Of a stretch of 7,808 nt of DNA, positions 1 through 7,716 are shown piece after piece. A program made the translations under genes and the position numbers. Numbering within the stretch: the first letter of the stretch is position 1; each line of letters starts with the position of its first letter. A model generated the notes under the pieces. It made no database searches and had not been told where the DNA came from. It saw nothing but the letters and a program-made list of their open reading frames with translations. Location: the NCBI GenBank assembly GCA_017408185.1, contig JAFQVE010000160.1, positions 1 to 7,808 on the forward strand, in the 5' to 3' direction. This stretch comes from Oscillospiraceae bacterium. GTDB lineage: Bacteria > Bacillota_A > Clostridia > Oscillospirales > JAAYXM01.

Positions 1-3000
1 TGGACTCATTATTATTTCCGTCGCGGTCAACAACGTCGATAAGCTGAGTCATAAGGTCGCCGCCCGTTGCTTTGTGCCAGTCATTCGGAGTTGTATCCGT
101 TGCGTACAACCACTTTAACATTTCACTTGTGAGCGGTTCGCGGTCGCGGATTATCGCAGCACACGCAAGAGCATTCTGCTTCATACCGAAGTTTCCGTTT
201 ATCTGCCTGCGCTGCATCGCGTAATAAATTTCGTCCAATATTCCGCGTTCCCAGTTATCCCATATCTTTTCGGGAGTTGACTTATCATTCTCAAGTCCGC
301 GTTTTTCCGCCTCTGAAGAAAGAAATTCTATAACTTCTTTATCTTCAAGCATCGGGAAGAACGCATCACATGCAAGTGCATTACGCTGTGTATAGTTTGC
401 TTCGCTTATGCATCCAAAGATTTTACCTACACCACGGTTACCGTCATTGTGAGCATATTTGATACCGCCAATTCCTTCAAGGTCATAGCTCGGATAGAGG
501 TCTGCAAGACGGTCTGTGAGGATTGCTCCCGCACGTCCGTATTTTTTGTCACCGCTGAAGAGATATGCACGTGTGAGATAAAGAATCGCATCCTCCATCT
601 CGGCATGGAGCTCTCTGTTGTAGACTGCAATGTAGGTGTGAATTTCCTCGCAAGTCTCCGTTGCCATTCTTCCGGGCTTGTAGCCAAAGCCGTCATCTAC
701 ACCCCAGCGATTACCGTCTATAGCCTCTCCCGTGCGCGGATCCTTGTTGTATGATTCCGGTTTTGACTCGTCACGAAGCTCGGAATAAAGCTCGTTGTAA
801 AGAAATCCCTTCGGATTTCCGTAGCCGTAAAATTCATACCAGGCATCGGAAAACTCCTCTGCGGGTGCCTCACATTCACATTCCGCTCCATCGTGGAAGA
901 GCATTTCGTGGTGCTTCTGCCTTGCGCGGTCAACATCAAAATATCCCTGTCTGTCGCGCCCGAGCTCAAAGAAGCTTTCAAAATCGTTACTTGGGAACAG
1001 GCGCTTGCACTCCATGCACTGCACCTGCCACGGACGACTTACAATATCAACCGCAAAGCCCGAAGAAAGGCCGCCGGCATACTTTGCCGTCAGATCCGTT
1101 CCGCAATAGCGGCAGGTATATGCATCCGGGTCATCCTTAAGGCTTGCTCTTACACTTCTCGGAATCCCCTCACCGGGAAGCTGAGCGTAAATCGTCATAT
1201 ACTTATCGAGGTATTTATCCGCCTGATTGCACGCTGACTTCATCTGGCTTTTTGCCCAATCGTATTTTCTTACGTTTTCAGCAATTGCCTCGCGCTTTTC
1301 GTATGTATAATACGTCGGCTCGGTTTTGCGGTCGTCAACGCCAACTTCAACGGTGGCTTTTGCGGTCATCTCCTCGCCGCAGAAGGTTGCGCTTGCGCTG
1401 ATTTCGACCGTTCCCGCCTTTTCACCGCGGATAACGCCCATATTATCTATTGAAACAATGCCGGGCTCGCTGTAGTCATAAGTAATGCTTCCTGCCGGAA
1501 TTGTTACAATGTTTCCGCTCTTTCTTGTAAGCTGCCATGATATATCTGTCGTTTCGCCTACATAGAGCGAAGCTTTTGTCACGAGTGAATTTCCGGTTAT
1601 TTCTGTATTGTCAACTGCCGTAATAACAAACTCACCGGTAACAACGTTACCCGCTTTATCTTCAATCTTCACGGATATTGTTGCCGTGCCGTCACCCTTT
1701 CCGGTAACAACACCGTCATTTGAAACGGACACTATCGAAGAATCAGACGAAGACGCCACCATCGTATAATCCTCAGGCGAGAGCACCGAGCCGTCAAGGC
1801 GGGTTGCTATTACATTTATCTTCGCCGTATCACTCCACTCAAGCTTCTGCTTATCCATATAAATGTCTATATAATGCATTTCATTTTTGCCGTAAAGCGT
1901 GAGTTTTTTGGGGAAATCATAACCGAAAACAGAGTCTGCGCGGCGCTTGAAAACAAGCCTGTACTCACCCTCTTCTTCAAACTGCAATTCACCAAGCTCA
2001 ATAGTTTCCGCCTTATACTTCACTACGTTTTCATCGTAATAATCTGCTGTTCCGAGCGGTGTTGCAGTTTTCAGAATTTCGGTAATTTCTTCCGATGTAT
2101 CGGTTGTTCCATCCTTTGGAAGAATAAATATATCACTTTTAGTTGCATATGTTCCCTGAACCGAGTATAAGAACTCCGCAACATATCTCCCCTTTTGAGG
2201 TACTTTTATATCAAAGGCTACCCAGTCGCCAACCTTCGGAAGCTGCAAACGGAGAAATTTTTCAGGATTATCCTCCGCACCTTCGTACATAAACACCTGT
2301 CCGTATTTCGGCGTCCACGCGGCGTTCCCGCCTACCATACCGTACTGCCAGTTACCCGGACCGGTAACACCGGTATACTGATATGTTATACCGCGGAGAT
2401 CACCCGGATATGTAGCAGCGTCAAAGCCCTCGGGTGGATTATTCACAGGATCCCACGACATATTTCTTTCATAGAAGTTATATTCCACGTCAATCCCCGG
2501 AAAGGCTTCCGGAAGCTTTGTTATGTTAAGCGTTTTCGTTGCCGTAACCGGCGCTTCGCCATTAAGGCTTATCTGTGCCGTTATCGTCGTTTCTCCCGTT
2601 GCCTTGATGATAAGCGCATTTCCCTTTGTGGGAACCTCAACAACCTCTGTGTTTGAGCTCGTATACTTAACCTCCGCGCGGCTTAAATCCGCATCGGTGC
2701 CGTCACTCATTTTTCCCGAAAGCGTTACCTTGCCGCCATCGGAAATTTCCATATCGGCATACATAAGAAGCGTTTTTTCACCGCCGTCGAGAATTATGTT
2801 ACCCGCAACAGCAAAGGCATTTCCCGAGCTTTTAGGCGCACGGAACGCAACTCTGTTGAGTCCCTTTTTGAGGCTTACGTTTGCTATATAGGACGGGTTA
2901 GCATTAAGCGTTTTGTAATTATCCGCATTTTTGTCAAGGGTATTAAAGCTTCCGACAAAATACGCATCATCAATCGGCGAGTCGGTTTTATCTCCGTCGG

Positions 3001-5137
3001 AAACATATACACCGACATCGCAGCCTTCTTTATGCATACCATGTTCGATATACATAGTATAAACACCCTCAACAGGGACATTTATCACGAAGGATGCCCA
3101 TCTGTTCTGCCCGATGCAGAGACCGGACTCTGTGTATGAGAACGCCCAGTTCGGGCTTTCTGTGTTATCCGAATTTGCAAGATACCCCCAGAAGTTATCA
3201 TTGCTGTCAGGCGTCATAGTAGCAAAGGCAGGTTTTGAAGTAATGTTTGCCTCCGAAACCTCTGCAATATTGTAAAACACCGTATACCCTGTCTTTTCAG
3301 TGGAGTCTACAATAAACGGAACTTCATAAGTCAGCGCGCGTTCTCCGACGGAAAGAGTTACTTTAATTGACACTCTGCCGTCCTTGAGACCGGTGATTTT
3401 ACCCTTTTCATCTATGCTGATAACCGAGCTGTCGGACGGCTCATAGGTGTAGCTGACATCACCAGAAAGCACTTCGCCGTTGTTCATCCAGCCGGTTGCA
3501 ACAACCTCTGCAGTCTCGCCCGGCTTAATCTCTTTCTTTGAGGTTGATACGGTTGCATACATAACAGCAGAGGCATCCGTATCTTTTCCCTCAAGAATAA
3601 GCTTGTGGGGATACTGACCATAGGTATTGTTGTGCGTACCGGTTGAGCGGAATATAAGATAATACTCCCCCGCTGTCGGAACGGTTACGATGCCGGAATT
3701 GCCTTCAACATCGTATTTATTGACCGGCTCCGGTTCCGTGTTAAAATAACTTATGTCACGGAGCAGATTTATCTTTTCTTTATTTTCATCTACCGCATCG
3801 GTTGTGGATATATCTGCAGATGCCGGAATAAGGAAAACATCACCCACGCCGCCTGTTTTTGCGTTCTGATGATACAGAAGCTTTGCATTGTATTTTCCGG
3901 CATATGGGATATTGAGCTTAAATGCAACATAATCCGTTGTGTCATACATGCTTGCATATACTCCGTATACGGACACTGTTTTTATTGTCGTTCCGGTTAC
4001 CTTGACGTATTCCCATGTTCCTGTTGTATTGTCATATCCGGCATTGGAGGTGTCAAGAAGCAAATCGTTTGATGTTTTGCCGTCAATCTGATTAAAGTCA
4101 TAGGTCAGAACGGGTGCATCCGGAAGCGGCTTTGTAACTTTAAGCAAAAGAGTTTTTGTGCTTTTAAGCGTGCCACAGCTTGCCGTTACAACAATTTCGG
4201 CTGTACCGTCCGAAACTGCCGTAACGCTTCCGTCTGCATCCACACCGGCAACACCGGTATTCTTCGACGCAAAGCTATATGTAACCTCGCCCGGAAGCGC
4301 TCCGCCGTCCGACATAGATGCAGATGCAGTTATCTTTGTGCTTTCTCCGATTTCAAGAGTATCCGCACCAAGCATCGCCGTAAGCTGCAAGCCGCGCGGA
4401 ACGAGAGTCAGGCTCTTCGGCTGGCAATAGTAGAGCTTTTTGCTTTTGTCGATATTTACCCCATCGCCGTTGAGTACGAGTATGAAATAATAATTACCTG
4501 CGGAAAGTGGTCTCGAATTGAATGTTTCCGTACCACCCTTTGATGTATCGACAACTCCTATACGACATTTTGAGTCAAGTGACTTTACATAATCGGAGAG
4601 AGTTTCATTAGTAGGCGCCGTTTCACCCTTAGGTGCAAGATAAAGCTCCAGAATCGGACCGTAAGCAGCAAGTGGCACATGAGTAAATGTGGGTATAAAC
4701 TCTCCGCCTTTTTCTACCTCGATTTCAAAGCAAACTGCAACCGCAGTCCCCTCTCCGTCAGGGTCAAAAGAAATCATGTTTGTTTCACTCGAATTTTTAA
4801 TGGATATGCGGCTATATTCGACTCCGCTTTTTTCTGTACCCATTCCGGCTACCGTGTATCCGGCAGTTTTTGCGCTCTGTGCAACAAATCCCCACGCTGC
4901 AGATACACTCTCAACCGTTGTGTTAAGGGTATGGAGACCTGCATTCGTTGTATAACTATTTGTTTCGTAATTGCACAATCCGGAAGCGCCTGCCGTACCT
5001 GTATGCGCGGCGCTTGAGAACACGTATGTATACGGTTCAGTTGCCGTATCAGCTGCTCCGCCACTTGCAAGGACTACTGCAGGCAGAAGTCCCGCTATAA
5101 GCGTCAGCAATAATAAAAATGATATTATTCTTTTCAC
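1..5137 (-). CDS. Giant secreted multimodular heparinase II/III-type polysaccharide lyase (partial, C-terminus outside window)
   Basis: Codon-by-codon reading on the minus strand gives 1,712 codons without a stop, running off the left edge. The start is GTG at 5137-5135. It has AAGGAG six bases upstream, an in-frame TAA lies upstream at 5176-5174, and it is followed directly by a signal peptide (KR, hydrophobic core, VLA cleavage near residue 24); no nearby ATG would keep that peptide. Order: beta-rich module A 36-249; Big2-like 250-335; module B 344-517; Big2-like 524-612; module C 618-785; degenerate Big2-like 787-873; module D 886-1083; Big2-like 1086-1175; Big2-like 1176-1270; lyase N-terminal region from about 1273. 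The Big2 calls rest on SVS-x-DG-x-VTG-x-x-DGTA-type strings. The lyase region has paired CxxC motifs (C1342/C1345, C1374/C1377), FPSNDFESFF, GVDDGFGY, HNDGNRG and NGNFGMKQ, typical of heparinase II/III-like proteins. It probably cleaves an acidic polysaccharide outside the cell; the substrate is unknown. It lies 76 bases downstream of the 805-residue gene, probably in the same operon. Confidence 0.88.
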   Translation of the reverse strand, partial: MKRIISFLLLLTLIAGLLPAVVLASGGAADTATEPYTYVFSSAAHTGTAGASGLCNYETNSYTTNAGLHTLNTTVESVSAAWGFVAQSAKTAGYTVAGMGTEKSGVEYSRISIKNSSETNMISFDPDGEGTAVAVCFEIEVEKGGEFIPTFTHVPLAAYGPILELYLAPKGETAPTNETLSDYVKSLDSKCRIGVVDTSKGGTETFNSRPLSAGNYYFILVLNGDGVNIDKSKKLYYCQPKSLTLVPRGLQLTAMLGADTLEIGESTKITASASMSDGGALPGEVTYSFASKNTGVAGVDADGSVTAVSDGTAEIVVTASCGTLKSTKTLLLKVTKPLPDAPVLTYDFNQIDGKTSNDLLLDTSNAGYDNTTGTWEYVKVTGTTIKTVSVYGVYASMYDTTDYVAFKLNIPYAGKYNAKLLYHQNAKTGGVGDVFLIPASADISTTDAVDENKEKINLLRDISYFNTEPEPVNKYDVEGNSGIVTVPTAGEYYLIFRSTGTHNNTYGQYPHKLILEGKDTDASAVMYATVSTSKKEIKPGETAEVVATGWMNNGEVLSGDVSYTYEPSDSSVISIDEKGKITGLKDGRVSIKVTLSVGERALTYEVPFIVDSTEKTGYTVFYNIAEVSEANITSKPAFATMTPDSNDNFWGYLANSDNTESPNWAFSYTESGLCIGQNRWASFVINVPVEGVYTMYIEHGMHKEGCDVGVYVSDGDKTDSPIDDAYFVGSFNTLDKNADNYKTLNANPSYIANVSLKKGLNRVAFRAPKSSGNAFAVAGNIILDGGEKTLLMYADMEISDGGKVTLSGKMSDGTDADLSRAEVKYTSSNTEVVEVPTKGNALIIKATGETTITAQISLNGEAPVTATKTLNITKLPEAFPGIDVEYNFYERNMSWDPVNNPPEGFDAATYPGDLRGITYQYTGVTGPGNWQYGMVGGNAAWTPKYGQVFMYEGAEDNPEKFLRLQLPKVGDWVAFDIKVPQKGRYVAEFLYSVQGTYATKSDIFILPKDGTTDTSEEITEILKTATPLGTADYYDENVVKYKAETIELGELQFEEEGEYRLVFKRRADSVFGYDFPKKLTLYGKNEMHYIDIYMDKQKLEWSDTAKINVIATRLDGSVLSPEDYTMVASSSDSSIVSVSNDGVVTGKGDGTATISVKIEDKAGNVVTGEFVITAVDNTEITGNSLVTKASLYVGETTDISWQLTRKSGNIVTIPAGSITYDYSEPGIVSIDNMGVIRGEKAGTVEISASATFCGEEMTAKATVEVGVDDRKTEPTYYTYEKREAIAENVRKYDWAKSQMKSACNQADKYLDKYMTIYAQLPGEGIPRSVRASLKDDPDAYTCRYCGTDLTAKYAGGLSSGFAVDIVSRPWQVQCMECKRLFPSNDFESFFELGRDRQGYFDVDRARQKHHEMLFHDGAECECEAPAEEFSDAWYEFYGYGNPKGFLYNELYSELRDESKPESYNKDPRTGEAIDGNRWGVDDGFGYKPGRMATETCEEIHTYIAVYNRELHAEMEDAILYLTRAYLFSGDKKYGRAGAILTDRLADLYPSYDLEGIGGIKYAHNDGNRGVGKIFGCISEANYTQRNALACDAFFPMLEDKEVIEFLSSEAEKRGLENDKSTPEKIWDNWERGILDEIYYAMQRRQINGNFGMKQNALACAAIIRDREPLTSEMLKWLYATDTTPNDWHKATGGDLMTQLIDVVDRDGNNNES
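2..1321 (-). other. Heparinase II/III-like lyase domain, N-terminal (alpha/alpha) portion, truncated by window edge
   Basis: This is residues about 1273-1712 of the giant protein. It begins with a helical, charged stretch (YEKREAIAENVRKYDWAKSQ) followed by LPGEGIPRS, CRYCG, a PWQVQCMEC string and FPSNDFESFF. Next come GVDDGFGY, the helix HTYIAVYN, YLFSGDKKYGRAGAIL, DRLADLYP, HNDGNRGVGKIFG and NGNFGMKQNALA. From memory this matches the N-terminal toroid of bacterial heparinase II/III family proteins, where the two CxxC pairs probably hold zinc. Only about 440 residues are inside the window; the C-terminal beta-sandwich half and any remaining catalytic residues are beyond it. The family call is firm on motif order, whereas substrate and activity are not known. 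Confidence 0.8.
1889..5032 (-). repeat. Four diverged copies of a beta-rich module in the giant protein, separated by Big2-like domains
   Basis: The copies are residues 36-249 (4391-5032), 344-517 (3587-4108), 618-785 (2783-3286) and 886-1083 (1889-2482). Each opens with a Y-x-F-type strand (YTYVF, LTYDF, YTVF, VEYNF). A W-[GEQ]-[FY] motif follows (W82, W375, W650, W930), then a strand ending in G-x-Y or G-x-F (VAFKLNIPYAGKY, VAFDIKVPQKGRY). Most then have a D-[VI]-F-[LI]-x-P-type strand, a late GEYYLIF-type strand and a final KxLxLxG strand. B and D are closest to each other, C is the most diverged, and A is closest to the first module of the neighbouring gene. The layout suits a carbohydrate-binding-type beta-sandwich, but I do not recognise a named family. 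Confidence 0.75.
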
Positions 5138-5143
5138 GTTTTT

Positions 5144-5149
5144 CTCCTT
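5144..5149 (-). promoter_or_regulatory. Ribosome binding site that fixes the GTG start of the giant gene
   Basis: The minus strand reads AAGGAG, six bases before the GTG at 5137-5135. This spacing, together with the signal peptide that follows, supports the GTG as the true start. Part of the site (GAG) can pair with UUUCUC just upstream (5155-5160), giving a weak 6-bp hairpin that could lower initiation. Confidence 0.85.
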
Positions 5150-5161
5150 TTTCTGAGAAAG

Positions 5162-5199
5162 AGAAGCGGAAAGTTATTTAGTTTTAACCCTCCGCCTCC
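5162..5199 (-). other. Intergenic hairpin between the two minus-strand genes
   Basis: In the minus-strand transcript, 5199-5185 pairs with 5176-5162 around an 8-base loop (AAACUAAA). The inner 11 pairs, GCGGAGGGUUA with UAACUUUCCGC, include two G-U wobbles, and four more pairs (two wobble) extend the base. The arm is followed by a mixed pyrimidine run (UUCUCUUUCUC) and not a clean U-tract, so it is a poor intrinsic terminator. It could be a weak attenuator or an RNA-stability element setting the ratio of the two proteins. The rest of this 76-base spacer holds only the downstream ribosome binding site. Confidence 0.55.
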
Positions 5200-5213
5200 G
5201 TTGCCTTTAGTTC

Positions 5214-7631
5214 TTATTTACTGTAATAAACCTTGCCGTCTTTATCGATTACATAACCGACAACGCTTGTTGCACCGATGTCATTAACCGCCGCAAGGTG
5301 GTTTAAATCCTTTTTGGTCATAACAGCGCGGTTAATTGATGCATAGCTTGCATTTCCCTCTGTTGCAAACGCAATACCGCGCTCAAGAACATCATCACCG
5401 TCAAAGCCGATGAACTCTGCCACATATGTGGTTTCAGTACCGTTCGCCACGCTGCCGAGGATGATTTTTCTTACCGTGTCCGCAAGCGGAACATAATCAG
5501 TGTAAACTGCTGTCAGCGTGCAAGGTTCCCATGCGCAGAAGGAATATTCGCGGTCAAAGCTTACGATTTCGTCACCCTTTTTCCAGTAGTTGAAGAGCTT
5601 TGTATTCTCCTTGCGTGCCGGTGCGGTTACGGTAACCTTATCTCCGAAGAGCGGCTTTTCTTTTCCGCCCTCTACAGTCATTGTACCATTTTCTACGGTA
5701 ATGTCAATGGAAGTATTTAACTCATCATACTCTGCAACGAAGAGCGCATCTCCTGTTACCCTAACTTCCTCACCTGCATCGTAGGTCACGCCGTCTGCGG
5801 CATACTTCCAGCCCTTTACCGCACCGTAACCTGCAAGAGATACATTTGTCAGCGCGGGAGTTCTAACCTTGCCGTCTGCGATTGCCACTGTGGCGATAAT
5901 ATCGCCGTTTGCGTTATAGAAGGTTGCGTTTTTAGCAGCTTCTTTGGTATTGCGATATACTGCAAAGAGCCAGAGCTTTTCCGTTTCTTTGGTATAGTTG
6001 TATGTTAAATCCGTGCTTACTTTCTTCTGATTATTGCCTATGCCCTTTGCCCAGTAAAGGAATTCATAGTCTCCGACGGTCTTCTCAGCGGTCGCAGAAG
6101 ATTCACTCTTTGTTACAGCATTCTCAACTGCATTTCCGTCGGTGTCCTTTGCGAGTACGCTTATTTCGTTGCTGATTGTTGCTTCTTCTTTTGCAGTCGC
6201 GTTGCCCGGGTTTACGTTAACCTCTGCATCGCCGGGTTCGGTAGCATAAGACGGTGTAGTCGCTGTAAGATGAATAGATTTAAGGTGGGCACCGCGCACA
6301 GTGCCAGCGTAACCGCATGTGCCATATCCCGTATACGATACAACGAGATAATATTCCCCGGCAGCGTTTGCCGTAACTTTTCCTATAATAACCTCTCCAT
6401 TTGCCGTCTGAAGGTCAATATTATTGCCCACTGTATTTGCGGCAATGTTTTCTGAATTTAACTCCTTATCGGCAGGGAAGAACGAAAACTGAACTTCCGC
6501 GTTATAAGACAGGTTTGTTCGCTGGAACGACATAGTGTATGTATCCGGGTTCTCCACATAGAGTTTAAGAGCAAAGTATCTATCTGTAATATCACCGACA
6601 GACATCATAAATCCGTTTTTATTAATGTACTTTGATGCCGGTAGATTGTCTCCACCATAAGACCATTTTTCACTGTTCGCTGTGTTTATGTATTTATATT
6701 CGTTTGTGATAAAGCGTGGTATAGCAGCGTTATATAGCATATAATTTGCCGTGCCGTTTTCCCAACATCCTATCGTACTCTTTCCGGCTTCAGTTGAACT
6801 TGTGATGTTTTTATCAACAGGAAGACCTATATCACTGCCTTCTCCGTCAGTGTCTATGTCAATGCCACCATTCATGGTGAACAAATAATCGTATTTTTCA
6901 TATTCACCCTCCCTCGGCTTCAGCTCAAGGCTTTTGAGAAGGAAATAATGAAAATTTTTATTGTTTTTTGCTGCATACTCAGCCGCAGCCTTGCTTTCAC
7001 CGTTCGGAACCATTATAAAATAACAATTCGTATTGCTCTTAAGCTCAACAGAGCGCATTTTAAGTGATGAACCGGAACAAGCATCAACCGTTCCTATACG
7101 GTATTTCGGGTCGAGGTCTTTCTTTACAAAATCAGAAAGATTATCATTTGTTATCGGGGTGGTAACATCGCTTTTCGGAACAAGATACAACTCTACAATC
7201 GGTCCCAAGGAATGACTTGCATAATTAAGAGTAGGAACGAATGTTCCGCCATCGGTAACCTCAAGCTCCAAGCAAACAGCGGAAGCAATACCTTCCATAT
7301 CCGGATCAAAGGTTACCGCTTTGTTTATGTCATAATTCGGTCTGTAGTAGGAAAGACGCATTTGACTTGAGTCCGTACATGAACTGTCTGCAACGGGAAA
7401 AGCTTCTGCAACATACCCCCAGCGAGCAGAAACTGATGTATCGGTAGTTTCTATGCTCTGCATAGTGGTGGCAAATGAAACTGAGCCAGTATTCCCTGCC
7501 GACCCGGTATGTGCGGCGTTTGAAAACACATACGTGTATCCCTCTGCCGGCGGGGCGTCTGATGCAAATGCGGCGGGGATAAGACCGACCACAAGCATCA
7601 TTGCGAGAATTAATGATAATGCTTTTTTCAT
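5214..7631 (-). CDS. Secreted 805-residue multimodular protein, putative non-catalytic glycan-binding partner
   Basis: This is a complete reading frame, ATG to TAA, preceded by AAGGAGG nine bases upstream. Residues 1-23 are a classic signal peptide (KK, hydrophobic core, AFA cleavage). Residues 32-241 and 247-458 are two beta-rich modules of the family seen in the downstream giant protein; the first shares YTYVFS-x-AAHTG-x-AG and FDPD-x-EG with it. Residues about 485-714 hold three InlB B-repeat-like segments with aromatic cores FLYW (W527), VKGW (W608) and FNYW (W683). Each ends in an AVY or AEY type strand. The C-terminal 717-805 looks like an Ig or fibronectin-type sandwich (ERGIAF, VVGYVIDKDGKVYYS). 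There is no LPxTG, S-layer homology or transmembrane anchor, and the protein ends at SK. I see no catalytic domain. From the shared modules and its place upstream of a lyase I infer extracellular glycan or surface binding. The exact function is unknown. Confidence 0.88.
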   Translation of the reverse strand: MKKALSLILAMMLVVGLIPAAFASDAPPAEGYTYVFSNAAHTGSAGNTGSVSFATTMQSIETTDTSVSARWGYVAEAFPVADSSCTDSSQMRLSYYRPNYDINKAVTFDPDMEGIASAVCLELEVTDGGTFVPTLNYASHSLGPIVELYLVPKSDVTTPITNDNLSDFVKKDLDPKYRIGTVDACSGSSLKMRSVELKSNTNCYFIMVPNGESKAAAEYAAKNNKNFHYFLLKSLELKPREGEYEKYDYLFTMNGGIDIDTDGEGSDIGLPVDKNITSSTEAGKSTIGCWENGTANYMLYNAAIPRFITNEYKYINTANSEKWSYGGDNLPASKYINKNGFMMSVGDITDRYFALKLYVENPDTYTMSFQRTNLSYNAEVQFSFFPADKELNSENIAANTVGNNIDLQTANGEVIIGKVTANAAGEYYLVVSYTGYGTCGYAGTVRGAHLKSIHLTATTPSYATEPGDAEVNVNPGNATAKEEATISNEISVLAKDTDGNAVENAVTKSESSATAEKTVGDYEFLYWAKGIGNNQKKVSTDLTYNYTKETEKLWLFAVYRNTKEAAKNATFYNANGDIIATVAIADGKVRTPALTNVSLAGYGAVKGWKYAADGVTYDAGEEVRVTGDALFVAEYDELNTSIDITVENGTMTVEGGKEKPLFGDKVTVTAPARKENTKLFNYWKKGDEIVSFDREYSFCAWEPCTLTAVYTDYVPLADTVRKIILGSVANGTETTYVAEFIGFDGDDVLERGIAFATEGNASYASINRAVMTKKDLNHLAAVNDIGATSVVGYVIDKDGKVYYSK
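6261..7538 (-). repeat. Two copies of the same beta-rich module in the 805-residue protein
   Basis: Residues 32-241 (6909-7538) and 247-458 (about 6261-6893) follow the landmark order of the four modules downstream. Both have a Y-x-Y-x-F opening strand (YTYVF, YDYLF), a W-[GS]-Y motif (W71, W323) and a central strand ending in an aromatic residue. They then show an LYLVPK or FSFFPAD strand, a late strand (CYFIMVPNG, AGEYYLVV) and a closing LKSxxL. The first copy is much closer to module A of the giant protein than to its own neighbour, which suggests that the N-terminal modules were copied between the genes as a unit. Confidence 0.75.
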
Positions 7632-7640
7632 GAGATTTTT

Positions 7641-7647
7641 CCTCCTT
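7641..7647 (-). promoter_or_regulatory. Ribosome binding site of the 805-residue gene
   Basis: The minus strand reads AAGGAGG with nine bases before the ATG at 7631-7629. This is a strong match to the 16S rRNA 3' end and supports that start over the out-of-frame ATG further upstream. Confidence 0.9.
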
Positions 7648-7686
7648 AATTTTGAGCAATTTAACGTAATGCCCGATTGTAAATTT

Positions 7687-7716
7687 AGAGTAACATTAAA
7701 GGGCGTTTGTCGTCAA
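7687..7716 (-). promoter_or_regulatory. Candidate promoter P1 for the minus-strand operon
   Basis: The minus strand shows TTGACG (7716-7711), an 18-base spacer and TACTCT (7692-7687) preceded by TGT, that is, an extended -10 element. The -35 matches the housekeeping consensus at five of six positions; the -10 is weak but helped by the TG. Transcription would start near 7680, giving a leader of about 49 bases before the ATG. Confidence 0.5.

Noticed and set aside
2195..2656. 153-codon plus-strand open frame, and similar plus-strand frames over 449-1401, 1720-2891, 3869-5156, 5590-5784, 6270-6455 and 7033-7215
   Set aside because: All lie antisense to two continuous minus-strand genes with clear signal peptides and domains; their translations are rich in Arg, Cys and Ser without family motifs, as expected of shadow frames.
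1..5137. A frameshifted or decayed lyase pseudogene, suggested by the lack of one long ATG-to-stop frame
   Set aside because: Reading every codon from 5137 down to base 2 gave one intact frame with domain motifs throughout; the frame lacks an ATG start and a stop only because it starts with GTG and runs off the window.
5162..5199. Intrinsic terminator separating the two genes
   Set aside because: The stem carries up to four wobble pairs and is followed by mixed C/U sequence without a U-tract, so it is recorded only as a hairpin.
7330..7659. 109-codon minus-strand frame starting upstream of the 805-residue gene
   Set aside because: It overlaps the signal peptide and first module of the 805-residue gene in another frame, and the AAGGAGG site is placed for the ATG at 7631; its translation shows no recognisable motif.
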